Shown here one piece after another: positions 7,213 through 17,257 of a stretch of DNA of 48,811 bases. Origin of the DNA: Candidatus Poribacteria bacterium (GTDB taxonomy: Bacteria; Poribacteria; WGA-4E; WGA-3G); the NCBI GenBank assembly GCA_028818705.1, contig JAPPNJ010000214.1:1-48811 (forward strand). The letters are read 5' to 3'. A program made the translations under genes and the position numbers. Below the pieces are notes generated by a model, which was given only the letters and a program-made list of their open reading frames with translations, was not told the origin of the DNA and searched no databases. The stretch's first letter is position 1; each line of letters starts with the position of its first letter.

Positions 7213-9492
7213 ATGAGATATATAAAATTTTTTAGCAGAAACCTAACGCATTGCGACAAAAAAGCGAACCCACACACAGTATTAGATTCCATTATAATCC
7301 AGAAGTTCTTTTGGGGTTTGCTGGTACTGATTTGCAGCTGCTTTGTAACGGATACATCGGTTTTCGCTGATGCAGAACGTAGTCCTGCATGGCAAGAAGC
7401 CTTTACTCTGGTCGACAAAAGGGACCGCAAAAATGCAGTCTCGAAACTGGAGGCTTTATTGCGAACCGATCTGTCCGAGTCAGAGAAGTTTGAGATTCAT
7501 CATGCCCTCGGTTACAACTACGAGAAACTTCGGAACCGTCCGAAAGCAGTCCATCACTACGCGCGAGTTGCCTCCTTTAACTATCCATTAGCAGACTATG
7601 CCATTTATCGCCTTGCACGACTGTATGAAGGCATGAACAACAAAACAAAGGCGATAAAGTGGCACGCAAAACTCGTCACAGATTATCCGACAAGCCTTTA
7701 TATTTTGGAAGCAAAATGGGCTTTAGCGGAACTACATCTTGATCAGAAACAATACAAAGCAGCAAAACCGCAGTTAGTTGAATTGGTTAAGCATCCACAA
7801 TACGCCAGAGGGGCAGTCTTTGGACTAGCACGTTGTGATGAAGAATTCGGTGAAATCGCCGCTGCGTTCAATATGTATCGCGAACTCATTACAGAAAAGC
7901 AATCAGATAACATTGCTAAAGATGCGCTTGATCGACTCAAACAACTTATGCGAAAAAATAAGTCTTTAGCACTGACCTCTAAGGATCGGATTAATACCGG
8001 TTTAGTCTATTACTTCCACAAGCACTGGAAAGCAGCTGTAGCGGAATTAGAACGTATTCCCAATACGGAAGACTTGAATATGCGTGCGCATGCGCTTTAT
8101 CTTATTGGGCGGAGTTATCAAGGACGCCGGTGGTATAATACTGCGATTAAAAAGTTCAATGCTGTGATTGCGCTCGGAGATAAACATGAATATTTAACGC
8201 GCGCTACCTATCAAATAGCACAATGTTACCGTCGAAAAGGGCATCTGAAAACCGCAACCAGCCGACTTGAGAAGTTCGTGAAAGATTATGCATGGAGCGA
8301 GTTGGTAGACAATTCGCTGTACGATATTGCCCAAATTTATGAAAAGCGCGGCAAGTCGGAATCAGCACTCAATGCATACGCCCGTTTAATCAAGGCGGCA
8401 CCCAAAAGTCCATACGCCGACGTGGCAGCGTGGCGAACAGGTTGGCACCGCTTTGACCAAGATCGCTATGAAGAAAGTTACAACGCTTTCAAAGGATTAA
8501 AGGAAAACTTTCCTGGAAACCGATACGCGATGGGTGCACACTTCTGGATGGCAAAGATCCGAGAACGTCAAAACCAACCAGACCTTGCGCGGAAACTATA
8601 CAAGGAAGTCGCTGAGTCACGGTACTGGTACTATACCGCCAGGGCAAAAGCGATCCTGGGTATCGCTGCATCTGAATTGGAACCGAGAGCCATTCGGGAT
8701 GATGAATTACCGGTACATGAGGCGGGTCCGTATCAGGTCCCACTGTTGATGGAACTCAGGCTTTATGAAGATGCAATCGCACATTTGAGTCAACACATTG
8801 ATACAACTCCACTCCCCGAACGCCAGTGTTTTTATAATTTGATTACGTGCTATGAAGAACTTGCAATGTACGATAAAGCTCGGAAGTTAACCGAACAGTC
8901 GCTTGACAGTCCAGTTTTTGCAAATGCATCTCGTACGGATATAGAGAAACTCCAACGGAAACTTTATCCGCGTTATTACGCTGACACAGTCAAGAAATAT
9001 GCCAAACTGTATAATGTAGACACTTTCTTAATTGCCGCAATGATCTTAGAAGAAAGCCGATACAATGCACAAGCAGTCAGTTGGGCAGGCGCGATCGGGC
9101 TGATGCAAATTATGCCTGCCACTGGGAAAGAACTCGCCCAGCAACTCAAAATCCGTCGCTTTCAAACCTCAATGCTTAAACAACCTGACGTGAACATTCG
9201 GATGGGCACAAAGTATATCGGTTATCTCAATTCGCTATTTGATGGTAATCCGGCACTGGTGATTGGTGCGTACAATGGTGGTCCAGGGCGGATGAAGCGA
9301 TGGGTGGCATCAAAAAATATAAAGGATATTGACGAATTCGTAGAGAAAATTACTATCCGAGAGACTCGGCTGCATATCAAGAAGGTTATTGATAGCTACG
9401 ATCACTACGTCGGAATTTATCGGAAAACCGATGAACCTCCTGCTGTGAATTCAACAATAGATCTATCGGAAAAGCGACTACAAGGTTTTTAG
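7213..9492 (+). CDS. Lytic murein transglycosylase with TPR superhelix (Slt type)
   Basis: 759 residues, preceded by AAGGA. Residues about 30-52 form a hydrophobic segment (GLLVLICSCFVTDTSVFA) that acts as a signal peptide or anchor. Residues ~60-560 are a long series of tetratricopeptide-like helical pairs, comparable to the doughnut of Slt70. The C-terminal ~160 residues are an SLT domain: the catalytic Glu lies in ILEESRYN, followed by AIGLMQIMPATG and AYNGGPGRM. Such enzymes cleave the MurNAc-GlcNAc bond of peptidoglycan to give 1,6-anhydro products in the periplasm. The N-terminus is long for a signal peptide, so an internal start is possible. The gene stands alone, convergent with nadB. 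Confidence 0.93.
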   Translation: MRYIKFFSRNLTHCDKKANPHTVLDSIIIQKFFWGLLVLICSCFVTDTSVFADAERSPAWQEAFTLVDKRDRKNAVSKLEALLRTDLSESEKFEIHHALGYNYEKLRNRPKAVHHYARVASFNYPLADYAIYRLARLYEGMNNKTKAIKWHAKLVTDYPTSLYILEAKWALAELHLDQKQYKAAKPQLVELVKHPQYARGAVFGLARCDEEFGEIAAAFNMYRELITEKQSDNIAKDALDRLKQLMRKNKSLALTSKDRINTGLVYYFHKHWKAAVAELERIPNTEDLNMRAHALYLIGRSYQGRRWYNTAIKKFNAVIALGDKHEYLTRATYQIAQCYRRKGHLKTATSRLEKFVKDYAWSELVDNSLYDIAQIYEKRGKSESALNAYARLIKAAPKSPYADVAAWRTGWHRFDQDRYEESYNAFKGLKENFPGNRYAMGAHFWMAKIRERQNQPDLARKLYKEVAESRYWYYTARAKAILGIAASELEPRAIRDDELPVHEAGPYQVPLLMELRLYEDAIAHLSQHIDTTPLPERQCFYNLITCYEELAMYDKARKLTEQSLDSPVFANASRTDIEKLQRKLYPRYYADTVKKYAKLYNVDTFLIAAMILEESRYNAQAVSWAGAIGLMQIMPATGKELAQQLKIRRFQTSMLKQPDVNIRMGTKYIGYLNSLFDGNPALVIGAYNGGPGRMKRWVASKNIKDIDEFVEKITIRETRLHIKKVIDSYDHYVGIYRKTDEPPAVNSTIDLSEKRLQGF

Positions 9493-9555
9493 CTCCAATA
9501 GCAATTGCCGAGCCATCTTGGTCTTTTGTGTCGAAACTTCTCCAAAATCCAAGCT

Positions 9556-11274
9556 TTATAGGGCGGTTATTTCTGGTGCCTTGTCTCGCGTGAGGAGAAT
9601 GCGGCGATGCCAGTCGGTATCGTTCTGCATTGGAAAATCAGCGCGGTAGTGTGCCCCGCGGCTTTCGGTGCGAACAAGTGCAGATTGGGTTATCATCAAG
9701 GCAACATTGAGCATATTAACTGTTTCAATCATCTCTACATCTGTTGTTTGGAGAAGCCCTGGTGAAACCGAATGAATTCTGTCAGTTGAGTTAACTGTTT
9801 CCTCAGCTTTTTCTGGTGCTGATTGTAGGTTTCCCAAACTTACTATTAAATCTTGCAATTCGGCGAGGGTTTGTTTTAAATCCTCGCCGTTTCTTTCAAT
9901 GCTCACGTTTTCCCAGAGCGTTTCCCGAATAGCGTCCTTTACCGCTTCCATAAAGTCTAAGTCCATTTCAACAGAAGCTGATGCATGACCAATCATAGGT
10001 ATATCAGGCGGGTGGTCGGGGGACTGCGATGTGGCGAATATTGCGGCGTTTGTTCCAGCGCGAGCACCGTAAACGAGGCATTCCAAAAGGGAGTTGCTCG
10101 CCAAGCGGTTTGCGCCATGGACACCTGTGCATGCCACTTCCCCACACGCATAAAGCCCTTTAATGTTGGTTTCCGTATCCGTGTTAGTGCGAATACCACC
10201 CATCATAAAATGGGCACCAGGGCGGACGGGTATTAAGTCAATGCTAATGTCTAAACCGTAATGTTTTGTCGTATCAGAGATAGTTGGAAATCGTTCAACA
10301 ATAAATTCAGCCGGTTTATGGGTAATATCAAGGTAAACACACGGGAATCCGGTTAATTCCATCTCTATTTGTATGGAACGGCTGACGACATCGCGTGGTG
10401 CGAGTTCGCCCTTCTCGTGATATTTCCCCATAAAACGCTCACCACGTATATTGATAAGCTCGCCGCCCTCCCCGCGGACGGCTTCAGAAATCAAAAAGTT
10501 GGGAGCCCCGTCTAAGTAGAGTGTCGTTGGATGGAACTGAACGAATTCCATATCGACCATTTCACATCCAGCACGCCAAGCTGCTGCGAAACCGTCGCCG
10601 GTTGCTACCTTCGGATTAGAGGTACAGGGATAGACGCGTCCCAACCCACCTGTGGCAAGAATCGTAGCTTTCGCTCGGATGCAGACCAACTCTCCATCTA
10701 CAACAGCGGTAGTCCCAGAACATGTGGCGGTTTCCGGGGCCCCCTCCGCCACATTTGCATCCGTTAGTAGGTCAATAGCAAACGCACTTTGTAGGACATG
10801 GATACGTTCAGTGTTTAGTACGCGTTGAATGAGGACATCGGTTGTTTCACGTCCGGTTGCATCACCTTTATGGACAATTCGGCGGCGGCTGTGCGCTGCT
10901 TCTTGTGTAAAGCGAGGTAGTGTCCCTTCCCAATCAAAGTTTGCGCCCCAATCCAGCAGCTCAGCGACCCTTGGAATGCCTTCAGATACCATCATCTCAA
11001 CGGCTTGGGTATCACACAAACCAGCACCAGCATCGCAAGTATCCTTTATGTGCAAGGCAATCGTGTCATCAAGGTTCATAGCAACAGCTATACCACCTTG
11101 GGCATAGTGCGTATTGCTCTCTGTGAGTGTAGTTTTGGTGATTAATGTTACATCGGCGTGTTCGCTCGCAGCGAGGGCAGCGCGCAATCCCGCAGCACCA
11201 CTACCAATGATAAGGATATCGGTGTCCCAACTTGAACGTCTCTTCGGATTTATCAGAGATGTTGGATTTTCCAT
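9556..11274 (-). CDS. nadB: L-aspartate oxidase
   Basis: 572 residues. NadB oxidises L-aspartate to iminoaspartate with FAD, the first step of de novo NAD synthesis. The N-terminus shows the Rossmann FAD site GSGAAGLRAAL, followed by HYAQGGIAVAM and the HKGDATGRET active-site block. EFVQFHPTTL, EAVRGEGG and GGIRTNTDT come next, then the FAD-closing ACGEVACTGVHGANRLASNSL. A helical C-terminal domain follows with HYRADFPMQND. These features separate it from SdhA, whose covalent-FAD His pattern differs. Some 30-40 residues longer than E. coli NadB, mainly in a linker near residue 490. nadA and nadC are not in the window. No strong ribosome binding site precedes the ATG. Confidence 0.95.
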   Translation of the reverse strand: MENPTSLINPKRRSSWDTDILIIGSGAAGLRAALAASEHADVTLITKTTLTESNTHYAQGGIAVAMNLDDTIALHIKDTCDAGAGLCDTQAVEMMVSEGIPRVAELLDWGANFDWEGTLPRFTQEAAHSRRRIVHKGDATGRETTDVLIQRVLNTERIHVLQSAFAIDLLTDANVAEGAPETATCSGTTAVVDGELVCIRAKATILATGGLGRVYPCTSNPKVATGDGFAAAWRAGCEMVDMEFVQFHPTTLYLDGAPNFLISEAVRGEGGELINIRGERFMGKYHEKGELAPRDVVSRSIQIEMELTGFPCVYLDITHKPAEFIVERFPTISDTTKHYGLDISIDLIPVRPGAHFMMGGIRTNTDTETNIKGLYACGEVACTGVHGANRLASNSLLECLVYGARAGTNAAIFATSQSPDHPPDIPMIGHASASVEMDLDFMEAVKDAIRETLWENVSIERNGEDLKQTLAELQDLIVSLGNLQSAPEKAEETVNSTDRIHSVSPGLLQTTDVEMIETVNMLNVALMITQSALVRTESRGAHYRADFPMQNDTDWHRRILLTRDKAPEITAL

Positions 11275-11389
11275 TATGTTGGTTTTTGGCTATCGGTGCG
11301 CCTGCTACGCAGGCTTTCAGTTGTCAGTTATCGGTTAAGGGGTTTATCGTTGAACGTTTCCCTATCGGCGCGTGACCGACAACCGACAA
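11275..11389. repeat. Intergenic repeat cluster with hairpin
   Basis: The gap holds a tight palindrome (GCCTGC, three bases, GCAGGC). It also holds several copies in both orientations of CAGTTATCGGTT / ACCGACAACCGACAAC words. The same vocabulary recurs at 32388-32553. This looks like a dispersed intergenic repeat family of the genome rather than a gene. Confidence 0.5.
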
Positions 11390-11851
11390 CTATTTTGGTG
11401 TCTTAGGTGCGAAATTTTCACTAACCGGTACGACCTTACCAACGCCCGTAGCGATGAGGGTGCCATCACTGAGCGTAACCTCTGCTTTTGCCTCTACTAA
11501 CCTCCGCGAAACCTTAATACGCTCTGCGGAAACAAATAGTTTCACACGCGTCGGTGCTGGATTGCGAAAACGGACTTCCAGTTGCGCTGTCACCGCGTGC
11601 TGATTGAACGTACCTATCCCGACGTAGGTAATCGCTTCATCTAACAGCGTGCTGAGGATACCCCCGTGTAGAATGTCTGCCCACCCTTGCAAATGTTCTG
11701 GCGGTGTACATTCAATACGAACAAATTCACCGTCATTTTTAATTTCGGGTTTAACCTGCAAGCCGAACGGGTTTCTCATACCACAGACAAAGCAGTGATC
11801 GTTATTGAGTGCGAGGTTCGCAGACGTATCAGATTGCATGTTAACCGCCAT
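11390..11851 (-). CDS. PaaI-type hotdog-fold thioesterase
   Basis: 153 residues from the ATG at 11851, one base after the valS stop and with GGAG inside the valS end. The fold signature is clear: CFVCGMRNPFGLQ at the start, LQGWADILHGGILSTLLDEA (the HGG...D/E helix) in the middle, and AQLEVRFRNPAP afterwards. Such enzymes hydrolyse acyl-CoA thioesters; the true substrate is unknown. Coupled translation with valS suggests one transcript. The family is sure, the chemistry probable. Confidence 0.88.
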   Translation of the reverse strand: MAVNMQSDTSANLALNNDHCFVCGMRNPFGLQVKPEIKNDGEFVRIECTPPEHLQGWADILHGGILSTLLDEAITYVGIGTFNQHAVTAQLEVRFRNPAPTRVKLFVSAERIKVSRRLVEAKAEVTLSDGTLIATGVGKVVPVSENFAPKTPK

Positions 11852-11852
11852 A

Positions 11853-14522
11853 TTACTCCGTTGATTGGGTGAGCATTCCAATACTTCGGGCTAATTTTTT
11901 CTGTTCAATCAGTAGCCGTTCAAGTAGTGCTCTCTTTTGTGCGACGACCTTTTCCGGTGCCCGCTGGATGAAGTTGGGATTATCTAAGGTTTTCTGTGCT
12001 GCTGCTACGTCCTTGACTGCTTGTTGATGCCGTTTACTGAGCCGTTCGCGTTCAGCGTCCAGATCGATTACATTGGCAAGTGGAATGTAGATGGCAAGTT
12101 CTCCGATGACGGACTCTGCTGAAGCAGGGGGCTTTTGCAACGTTTCGGCAATGGTGATGTCTGCCACCCGTGTAAAAGCGGGCAAGTACTGCGGTAGATA
12201 CGTTTCGAGTCGCTGCCGTACTTCGGCATCTGGCGACTGGATGTGGATCTCTACGGATGCACCGATAGGAACATTTAACTCACCCCGAATGCTCCGAATA
12301 CTCTCAATAACCTCCATGAGTGTTGCCATAGTGGTTTCTGCCGTTGGATTTTCTCCTATCGGCTCTGGCCAGGGAGCAACGGTTACGGAACTTCTGCCAG
12401 CCGCGGATCCGCCTCTGCTACCGTCATGTGGAAGTTGTTGCCAAATTTCCTCACTCAAGAACGGCATGATAGGATGGATTAAGCGCATCGTCTGTTCCAG
12501 AACATCAGCGGCTACCCAGAGTGCCTCTGGTTCATCTTGGGCGATTCGTTGTTTGGTGAACTCCAAGTACCAATCACAGAATTCATGCCAAAGAAAGGCA
12601 TAGAGTGTTTGCGCTGCTTCGTAGAATCGAAAGTTTTCAAGTGCATCGGTCGTTGTCTGAATGGTGTAGTTAAGACGACTCCGTATCCACGCAATCTCCA
12701 ATACCTCCTGAGCATCTCCAACTGTATCTGTTTCTACAGGAACAGGGTGTTTCTCTAAATTCATGAGAATGAATCGGGCAGCGTTCCAAATTTTGTTGGC
12801 AAATCGCCTGCCTGCCTCAATCTGCGACTCTGGAAGCGAGACATAAGGGTTTGGTGTACTTGCATTCGTGAGTGCAAAACGGAAGGCATCCGCTCCATAG
12901 GTAGCAATTGTTTCCAGTGGATCAATGCTATTCCCCTTCGACTTGCTCATTTTCTGTCCCTTTTCATCGGCAACGAGTCCGTGCAGATAGACAGTGCGGA
13001 ACGGCACTTCATCCATACATCCGAGCCCCAACATTATCATTCTGGATACCCAGAAGAAGAGAATATCCCAACCCGACACAAGGACAGAAGTAGGATAGAA
13101 GGTTTTCAATTCCGGCGTTTCTTCTGGCCATCCCATAGTGGAAAAGGGCCAGAGTCCAGAGCTGAACCAAGTATCTAAGACATCTTCTTCTTGTCGAAAA
13201 TCGGGCGCACCACACTGGCACTGCCGTGGTTTTTCCATCGCAGCGATGATTGCATCGCATGCATTACAGTACCATATCGGAATCTGGTGTCCCCACCACC
13301 GTTGACGTGCGATGGGCCAAGGTTCGATGTTCTCCATCCAATGATAGAAGCGAGCGGTTTCGCGTTCTGGAATAAATTTGACCTCACCTTTTTGGGTCGC
13401 CTCTATTGCGCGCTGGGCGAGGGGCCGGACATTCATAAACCACTGCAAGGATATGGCAGGTTCCACAACCGCACCACATCGATCATGATGCCCAACGGCG
13501 TGTCGATGTGGCACAATTTTAACGAGGGAGTCAGCATTTTCTAAATCTTCCACGACCTGTTTACGACAATCCCATCTTGATAAGCCGACATATTTTTCAG
13601 GGGCATTTTCGTTTATATCTCCATCTCGTGTGAAAATAGTACGTTGTTCGAGATCGTGTCGTAAGCCAATCTCATAGTCGTTGGTATCGTGTGCTGGTGT
13701 CACTTTTAAGGCACCAGTGCCAAACTCTCTATCGACATGAGGATCGGCAATTATTGGGATTTCCCTGTCACACAGTGGGAGGTGTGCCGTTTCTCCGATC
13801 AAGTGTTGGTATCGTTCATCGTCGGGATGCACAGCAATAGCAGTGTCGCCTAACATTGTCTCTGGTCGCGTCGTGGCAATTTCAAGCACAACATCACTAT
13901 CTTTAACAGGATAGCGGATGTGGTAGAAGTTACCATCTATCTCAATGGGTTCAACTTCAAGATTACTGATAGCCGTATTGCACTCCGGACACCAATTCAC
14001 CATGTAGGTGTCCTTATAGATAAGTCCCTGATTGTAAAACTTGACAAAAGCGGTACGAACAGCCTCAGAGAGTCCTTCATCAAGCGTAAAACGCTCGCGC
14101 CCCCAATCGCAAGAACATCCCATTTGCTGGAGTTGTGAAACTATATAACCAGCAGATTCGGCTTTCCACTGCCACATGCGTTCGATGAATTTTTCGCGGC
14201 CCATGGTTGTCCGACTGGTGCCCTCTTCAGCGAGTTGTCGCTCCATGATAAGCTCGGTGACAATACCGGCGTGATCTGTCCCTGGCATCCAAAGCGTGTT
14301 ATAGCCTTGCATGCGTCGCCATCGGATGAGGCAATCTTGGAGCGTGTTATCCAGGGCATGCCCAATATGCAAACTACCTGTGATATTCGGTGGTGGGATC
14401 ACAATTGCGTAGGACGATTTCTCAGAAGTCGCTTCAGCATGAAAGTAGTCGTTTTTTTGCCAAAATTGGTACCATTTCCCCTCAATTTCCTGAGGGGTGT
14501 AAGTTTTCGGAAGATTTGCCAT
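11853..14522 (-). CDS. valS: Valyl-tRNA synthetase
   Basis: 889 residues from the ATG at 14522; a TTG nine bases earlier is the alternative. It charges tRNA(Val) with valine. The class I signatures are present: PPPNITGSLHIGHALDNT (HIGH) near residue 45 and GQKMSKSKGNSIDP (KMSKS) near 525. The editing domain contains TTRPETMLGDTAIAVHP. The anticodon-binding helices and a C-terminal coiled coil (DLDAERERLSKRHQ...) that contacts the tRNA are complete. Length is normal for a bacterial ValS. It is followed by a translationally coupled thioesterase and preceded by hpf. Confidence 0.97.
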   Translation of the reverse strand: MANLPKTYTPQEIEGKWYQFWQKNDYFHAEATSEKSSYAIVIPPPNITGSLHIGHALDNTLQDCLIRWRRMQGYNTLWMPGTDHAGIVTELIMERQLAEEGTSRTTMGREKFIERMWQWKAESAGYIVSQLQQMGCSCDWGRERFTLDEGLSEAVRTAFVKFYNQGLIYKDTYMVNWCPECNTAISNLEVEPIEIDGNFYHIRYPVKDSDVVLEIATTRPETMLGDTAIAVHPDDERYQHLIGETAHLPLCDREIPIIADPHVDREFGTGALKVTPAHDTNDYEIGLRHDLEQRTIFTRDGDINENAPEKYVGLSRWDCRKQVVEDLENADSLVKIVPHRHAVGHHDRCGAVVEPAISLQWFMNVRPLAQRAIEATQKGEVKFIPERETARFYHWMENIEPWPIARQRWWGHQIPIWYCNACDAIIAAMEKPRQCQCGAPDFRQEEDVLDTWFSSGLWPFSTMGWPEETPELKTFYPTSVLVSGWDILFFWVSRMIMLGLGCMDEVPFRTVYLHGLVADEKGQKMSKSKGNSIDPLETIATYGADAFRFALTNASTPNPYVSLPESQIEAGRRFANKIWNAARFILMNLEKHPVPVETDTVGDAQEVLEIAWIRSRLNYTIQTTTDALENFRFYEAAQTLYAFLWHEFCDWYLEFTKQRIAQDEPEALWVAADVLEQTMRLIHPIMPFLSEEIWQQLPHDGSRGGSAAGRSSVTVAPWPEPIGENPTAETTMATLMEVIESIRSIRGELNVPIGASVEIHIQSPDAEVRQRLETYLPQYLPAFTRVADITIAETLQKPPASAESVIGELAIYIPLANVIDLDAERERLSKRHQQAVKDVAAAQKTLDNPNFIQRAPEKVVAQKRALLERLLIEQKKLARSIGMLTQSTE

Positions 14523-14569
14523 ATTTTTCAAGACCTTTCTTTAGCAATATTGGCTTGCAAGCGGCACCA

Positions 14570-15130
14570 TTAAGCGAAGAGCGGCTCTACCCACCCGTAT
14601 GTCCCTTTTCCCATTTCATAGAGCAGATTCACCTGCCGCGTCTCGGCGTTCAGAAATAGGAGGAACGCTGCGTTCGAGGCTTGAAGTTCTGTTGCGGCTT
14701 CTGCGACAGTGAGTGGCTTGGAGGCAAATTTCTCTTGCGTTGCCACAATTGTAGGAGTATCGGTAGCATCAATTTCTACGGATATTTCCTCATCCCTGTT
14801 CGGATTGAGTTGCGCGACTACCTCCCGGTGCGGTGCGACATTTCTCCGATCTTTCACTCTGTCTCTATAGCGGCGAATCTGGCTGACAATCTTATCTGCC
14901 GCGCTGTCCAGGGCAGACACTACCTCATCAGTATGGCTTTTCGCATAGAACGACACACGTGGTGCTGTAACTATCATCTCAGCGTCAAACCGATGTTTCT
15001 CTGCTTTAAGGACGACGTTTAACTCGTGCATCCCGCCAAAACGGGCTTCAATTTTATCAGCTCGCTTCAGAATGTGTGCATGAAGATCATCGGTAATTTT
15101 TAAGTTGTGTCCGGAATATGTTACTTTCAT
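14570..15130 (-). CDS. hpf: Long-form ribosome hibernation-promoting factor
   Basis: 186 residues from the ATG at 15130 with GAGGAG seven bases upstream; the longer frame to 15274 is not needed. The N-terminal S30AE domain (KVTYSGHNLKITDDLHAHI..) binds the 30S mRNA channel. The C-terminal dimerisation domain starts near residue 128 (FASKPLTVAEAATEL) and ends in YEMGKGTYGWVEPLFA. It is therefore the long HPF that pairs 70S ribosomes into 100S dimers in stationary phase. It sits downstream of rpoN, the same neighbour relation as in many proteobacteria. Confidence 0.93.
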   Translation of the reverse strand: MKVTYSGHNLKITDDLHAHILKRADKIEARFGGMHELNVVLKAEKHRFDAEMIVTAPRVSFYAKSHTDEVVSALDSAADKIVSQIRRYRDRVKDRRNVAPHREVVAQLNPNRDEEISVEIDATDTPTIVATQEKFASKPLTVAEAATELQASNAAFLLFLNAETRQVNLLYEMGKGTYGWVEPLFA

Positions 15131-15227
15131 TTTGATTCTCCTCTCTTCCTGTATGCGCCTCAAACCGTAGATCAAGGCTAAGTAACCACTTAATAGCTGA
15201 GAAAATAGATTGTCTCTCGCCCGAGGA

Positions 15228-17111
15228 TCAAGGTCTTTCCGCTTGAGAATTTCCACGGATAGAATATCTTTCACGTGATGTCGGGATACCTAACTCATCG
15301 CGGTATTTTTGAATGGTTCGCCTTGCGACTCGGATACCCTTTGCTTGCAAGGAATTACTGATCGCCTGATCGCTGAGAGGTTTCACCGGTGCTTCGTTCA
15401 CAATCATTTCTTGAATTAGGCTTTTCACCTGCTTAGCAGAAACACCCTCACCTTGGGTTGTCGACAACTCATTGCTGAAGAAATACCGCAACGGATACAT
15501 ACCATGTGGGGTTTGTACATATTTATTGCTCGTTACGCGACTAACAGTTGATTCATGAATGCCGAGTTTTTTAGCTATCGTTTTTAACGTTAGGGGTTTA
15601 ATACCTTTAACGCCCTGTGTTAGGAATTCGGTTTGTATCTCAAAGATGACTTCAGTAACTCGAGCGATAGTGCTGCCGCGCTGTGCAAGACTGCTGAGCA
15701 GATTTGTGGCATCACGATACCGTTTTTCTATCCATTCTTTTGCTTCAGGATCCAAGGTATCTTGATGGTTCTGCATGATATTCAGATAGTAAGGATTTAT
15801 CTGCAACCGAGGTATGTAACTATCTACAGAAACAGCCTGATACCTTCCATTAATGTACTGTATTTCCACATCGGGCGTAACGGCTTGAGCGCGGGGACCC
15901 TTTTTGAGAGTGAGCGTCGTTGGATCCGTGAAGTAGCGACCTGGGTATGGAGATAAGGTCCGTATCCACTGTATAGCTGCATCAATATCTGCAATGTCAA
16001 CTTTCAATGCTTCAGCAATAGAGTCCCATTTCTGATTGAGGAAAGCATTAAATTGATTTTCAACGATCTCTTGGGCGAGGTGGCACGTAGGCCTGTTCTC
16101 ACGGAAAAAATCTGGGGCTTCTCGTTCAGCTCCTGATAAGAGATATGAACCATTCTCCTGCCCGATTTCACGAACATCTCCATTCAGATTGCGAATCTGG
16201 ATTAGCAGTGCCTCTTGTACATCCCGATATGCGATACCGAGCGGTTCAAAGGTATCCTGTATCTTGCGAAGCACAGCTTCAACTAATGCTGTATCACACC
16301 CAACCTCATCAGCAATATCTTCCAATGTCAACTGATAAAAGTTCAACACCAGTCTATCGCTGCGCGGAAGTTTTTCATATAGAATAGTATATGTCTTTTT
16401 GTTATCCTCATCCGTAATTTTCCATGCAAGTTCGATACACCCACCATCATTCTCAGCAGCAGGACATGCGATTTTTTTCTCAGTAATTGTAGCAGTTTTG
16501 GAAAATTGGCTATCGTTATCGTTGGTTACCATCTGCAAGTTTTTCTGAATAACGCTATGCAGCTCTGTTGAGAGGTATCCATTATCCAGTTCCGTTACGA
16601 ATTCGCATGGAATCTGAAACAGTTTGAGTTCTAATTGTCCATCATCATTTAGATTCCCAAGAATGCACTCTCCAATAGCGCGCTCCGTTTCAGATGTTAT
16701 AATATGAGGGTAAGCAAGTTGGAGTTGCTCAGCAAGGTGCTCATGTAACAAGCGCTCTTCTGGCACATCCGATGGTAACTCGTCAGCGTCCGAGTGTCTG
16801 AAATTCACCCGCTCACTAAGTGAGCCACGATCCTCAAAGACGGTCTCCCAATCAATATCAACAGCAGTATCTTCCTGGTCAATATTGGTCTCCGGTTCAC
16901 TCCATTCAAGGGTTGAATCTAGTTCTTCATGGGGAAATGCTGTCTCTTCTTCTTCAAATTCAAGAAGGGGATTCTGCTCTAATTCTTGGGTGATAAATTG
17001 CGTCAGTTCCTGCAGGGGCATATTAAGCACTTTGAGCGCCTGTTGCAGCCTCGGTGTAATAGACATTTTTTGCGTCAATTGAGGAGTCTGGGTAAGTTGC
17101 GCTTTGTACAT
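15228..17111 (-). CDS. rpoN: RNA polymerase sigma-54 factor
   Basis: 627 residues from the ATG at 17111 (AGAGG upstream). Region I is classical (QLTQTPQLTQKMSITPRLQQALKVL, then a Gln/Leu-rich stretch). It is followed by an acidic region II, the core-binding region, an HTH (KKLGIHESTVSRV) and the RpoN box ARRTIQKYRDELGIP near the C-terminus. It directs polymerase to -24/-12 promoters and needs AAA+ activators; one such activator lies at 43926-45362. Family members are usually 450-500 residues. Here ~85-100 extra residues split the core-binding domain between NLNDDGQLEL (near 155) and QLTLEDIADEVG (near 260), plus a smaller insert near 310-340. Otherwise the protein looks complete. Confidence 0.95.
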   Translation of the reverse strand: MYKAQLTQTPQLTQKMSITPRLQQALKVLNMPLQELTQFITQELEQNPLLEFEEEETAFPHEELDSTLEWSEPETNIDQEDTAVDIDWETVFEDRGSLSERVNFRHSDADELPSDVPEERLLHEHLAEQLQLAYPHIITSETERAIGECILGNLNDDGQLELKLFQIPCEFVTELDNGYLSTELHSVIQKNLQMVTNDNDSQFSKTATITEKKIACPAAENDGGCIELAWKITDEDNKKTYTILYEKLPRSDRLVLNFYQLTLEDIADEVGCDTALVEAVLRKIQDTFEPLGIAYRDVQEALLIQIRNLNGDVREIGQENGSYLLSGAEREAPDFFRENRPTCHLAQEIVENQFNAFLNQKWDSIAEALKVDIADIDAAIQWIRTLSPYPGRYFTDPTTLTLKKGPRAQAVTPDVEIQYINGRYQAVSVDSYIPRLQINPYYLNIMQNHQDTLDPEAKEWIEKRYRDATNLLSSLAQRGSTIARVTEVIFEIQTEFLTQGVKGIKPLTLKTIAKKLGIHESTVSRVTSNKYVQTPHGMYPLRYFFSNELSTTQGEGVSAKQVKSLIQEMIVNEAPVKPLSDQAISNSLQAKGIRVARRTIQKYRDELGIPTSRERYSIRGNSQAERP

Positions 17112-17257
17112 TTTCTGCCTCTGCTGAATATGTATGATACACTCTGTGCTTGTGCTTCTTAAGCTTATGAGAGCCATATTAGGCAAAATTCGTCTGTCCA
17201 ACAGATAGAACACGACGCTGCGCCTAATTAAGTTTCACGGCGATCACAGCTGCGACG

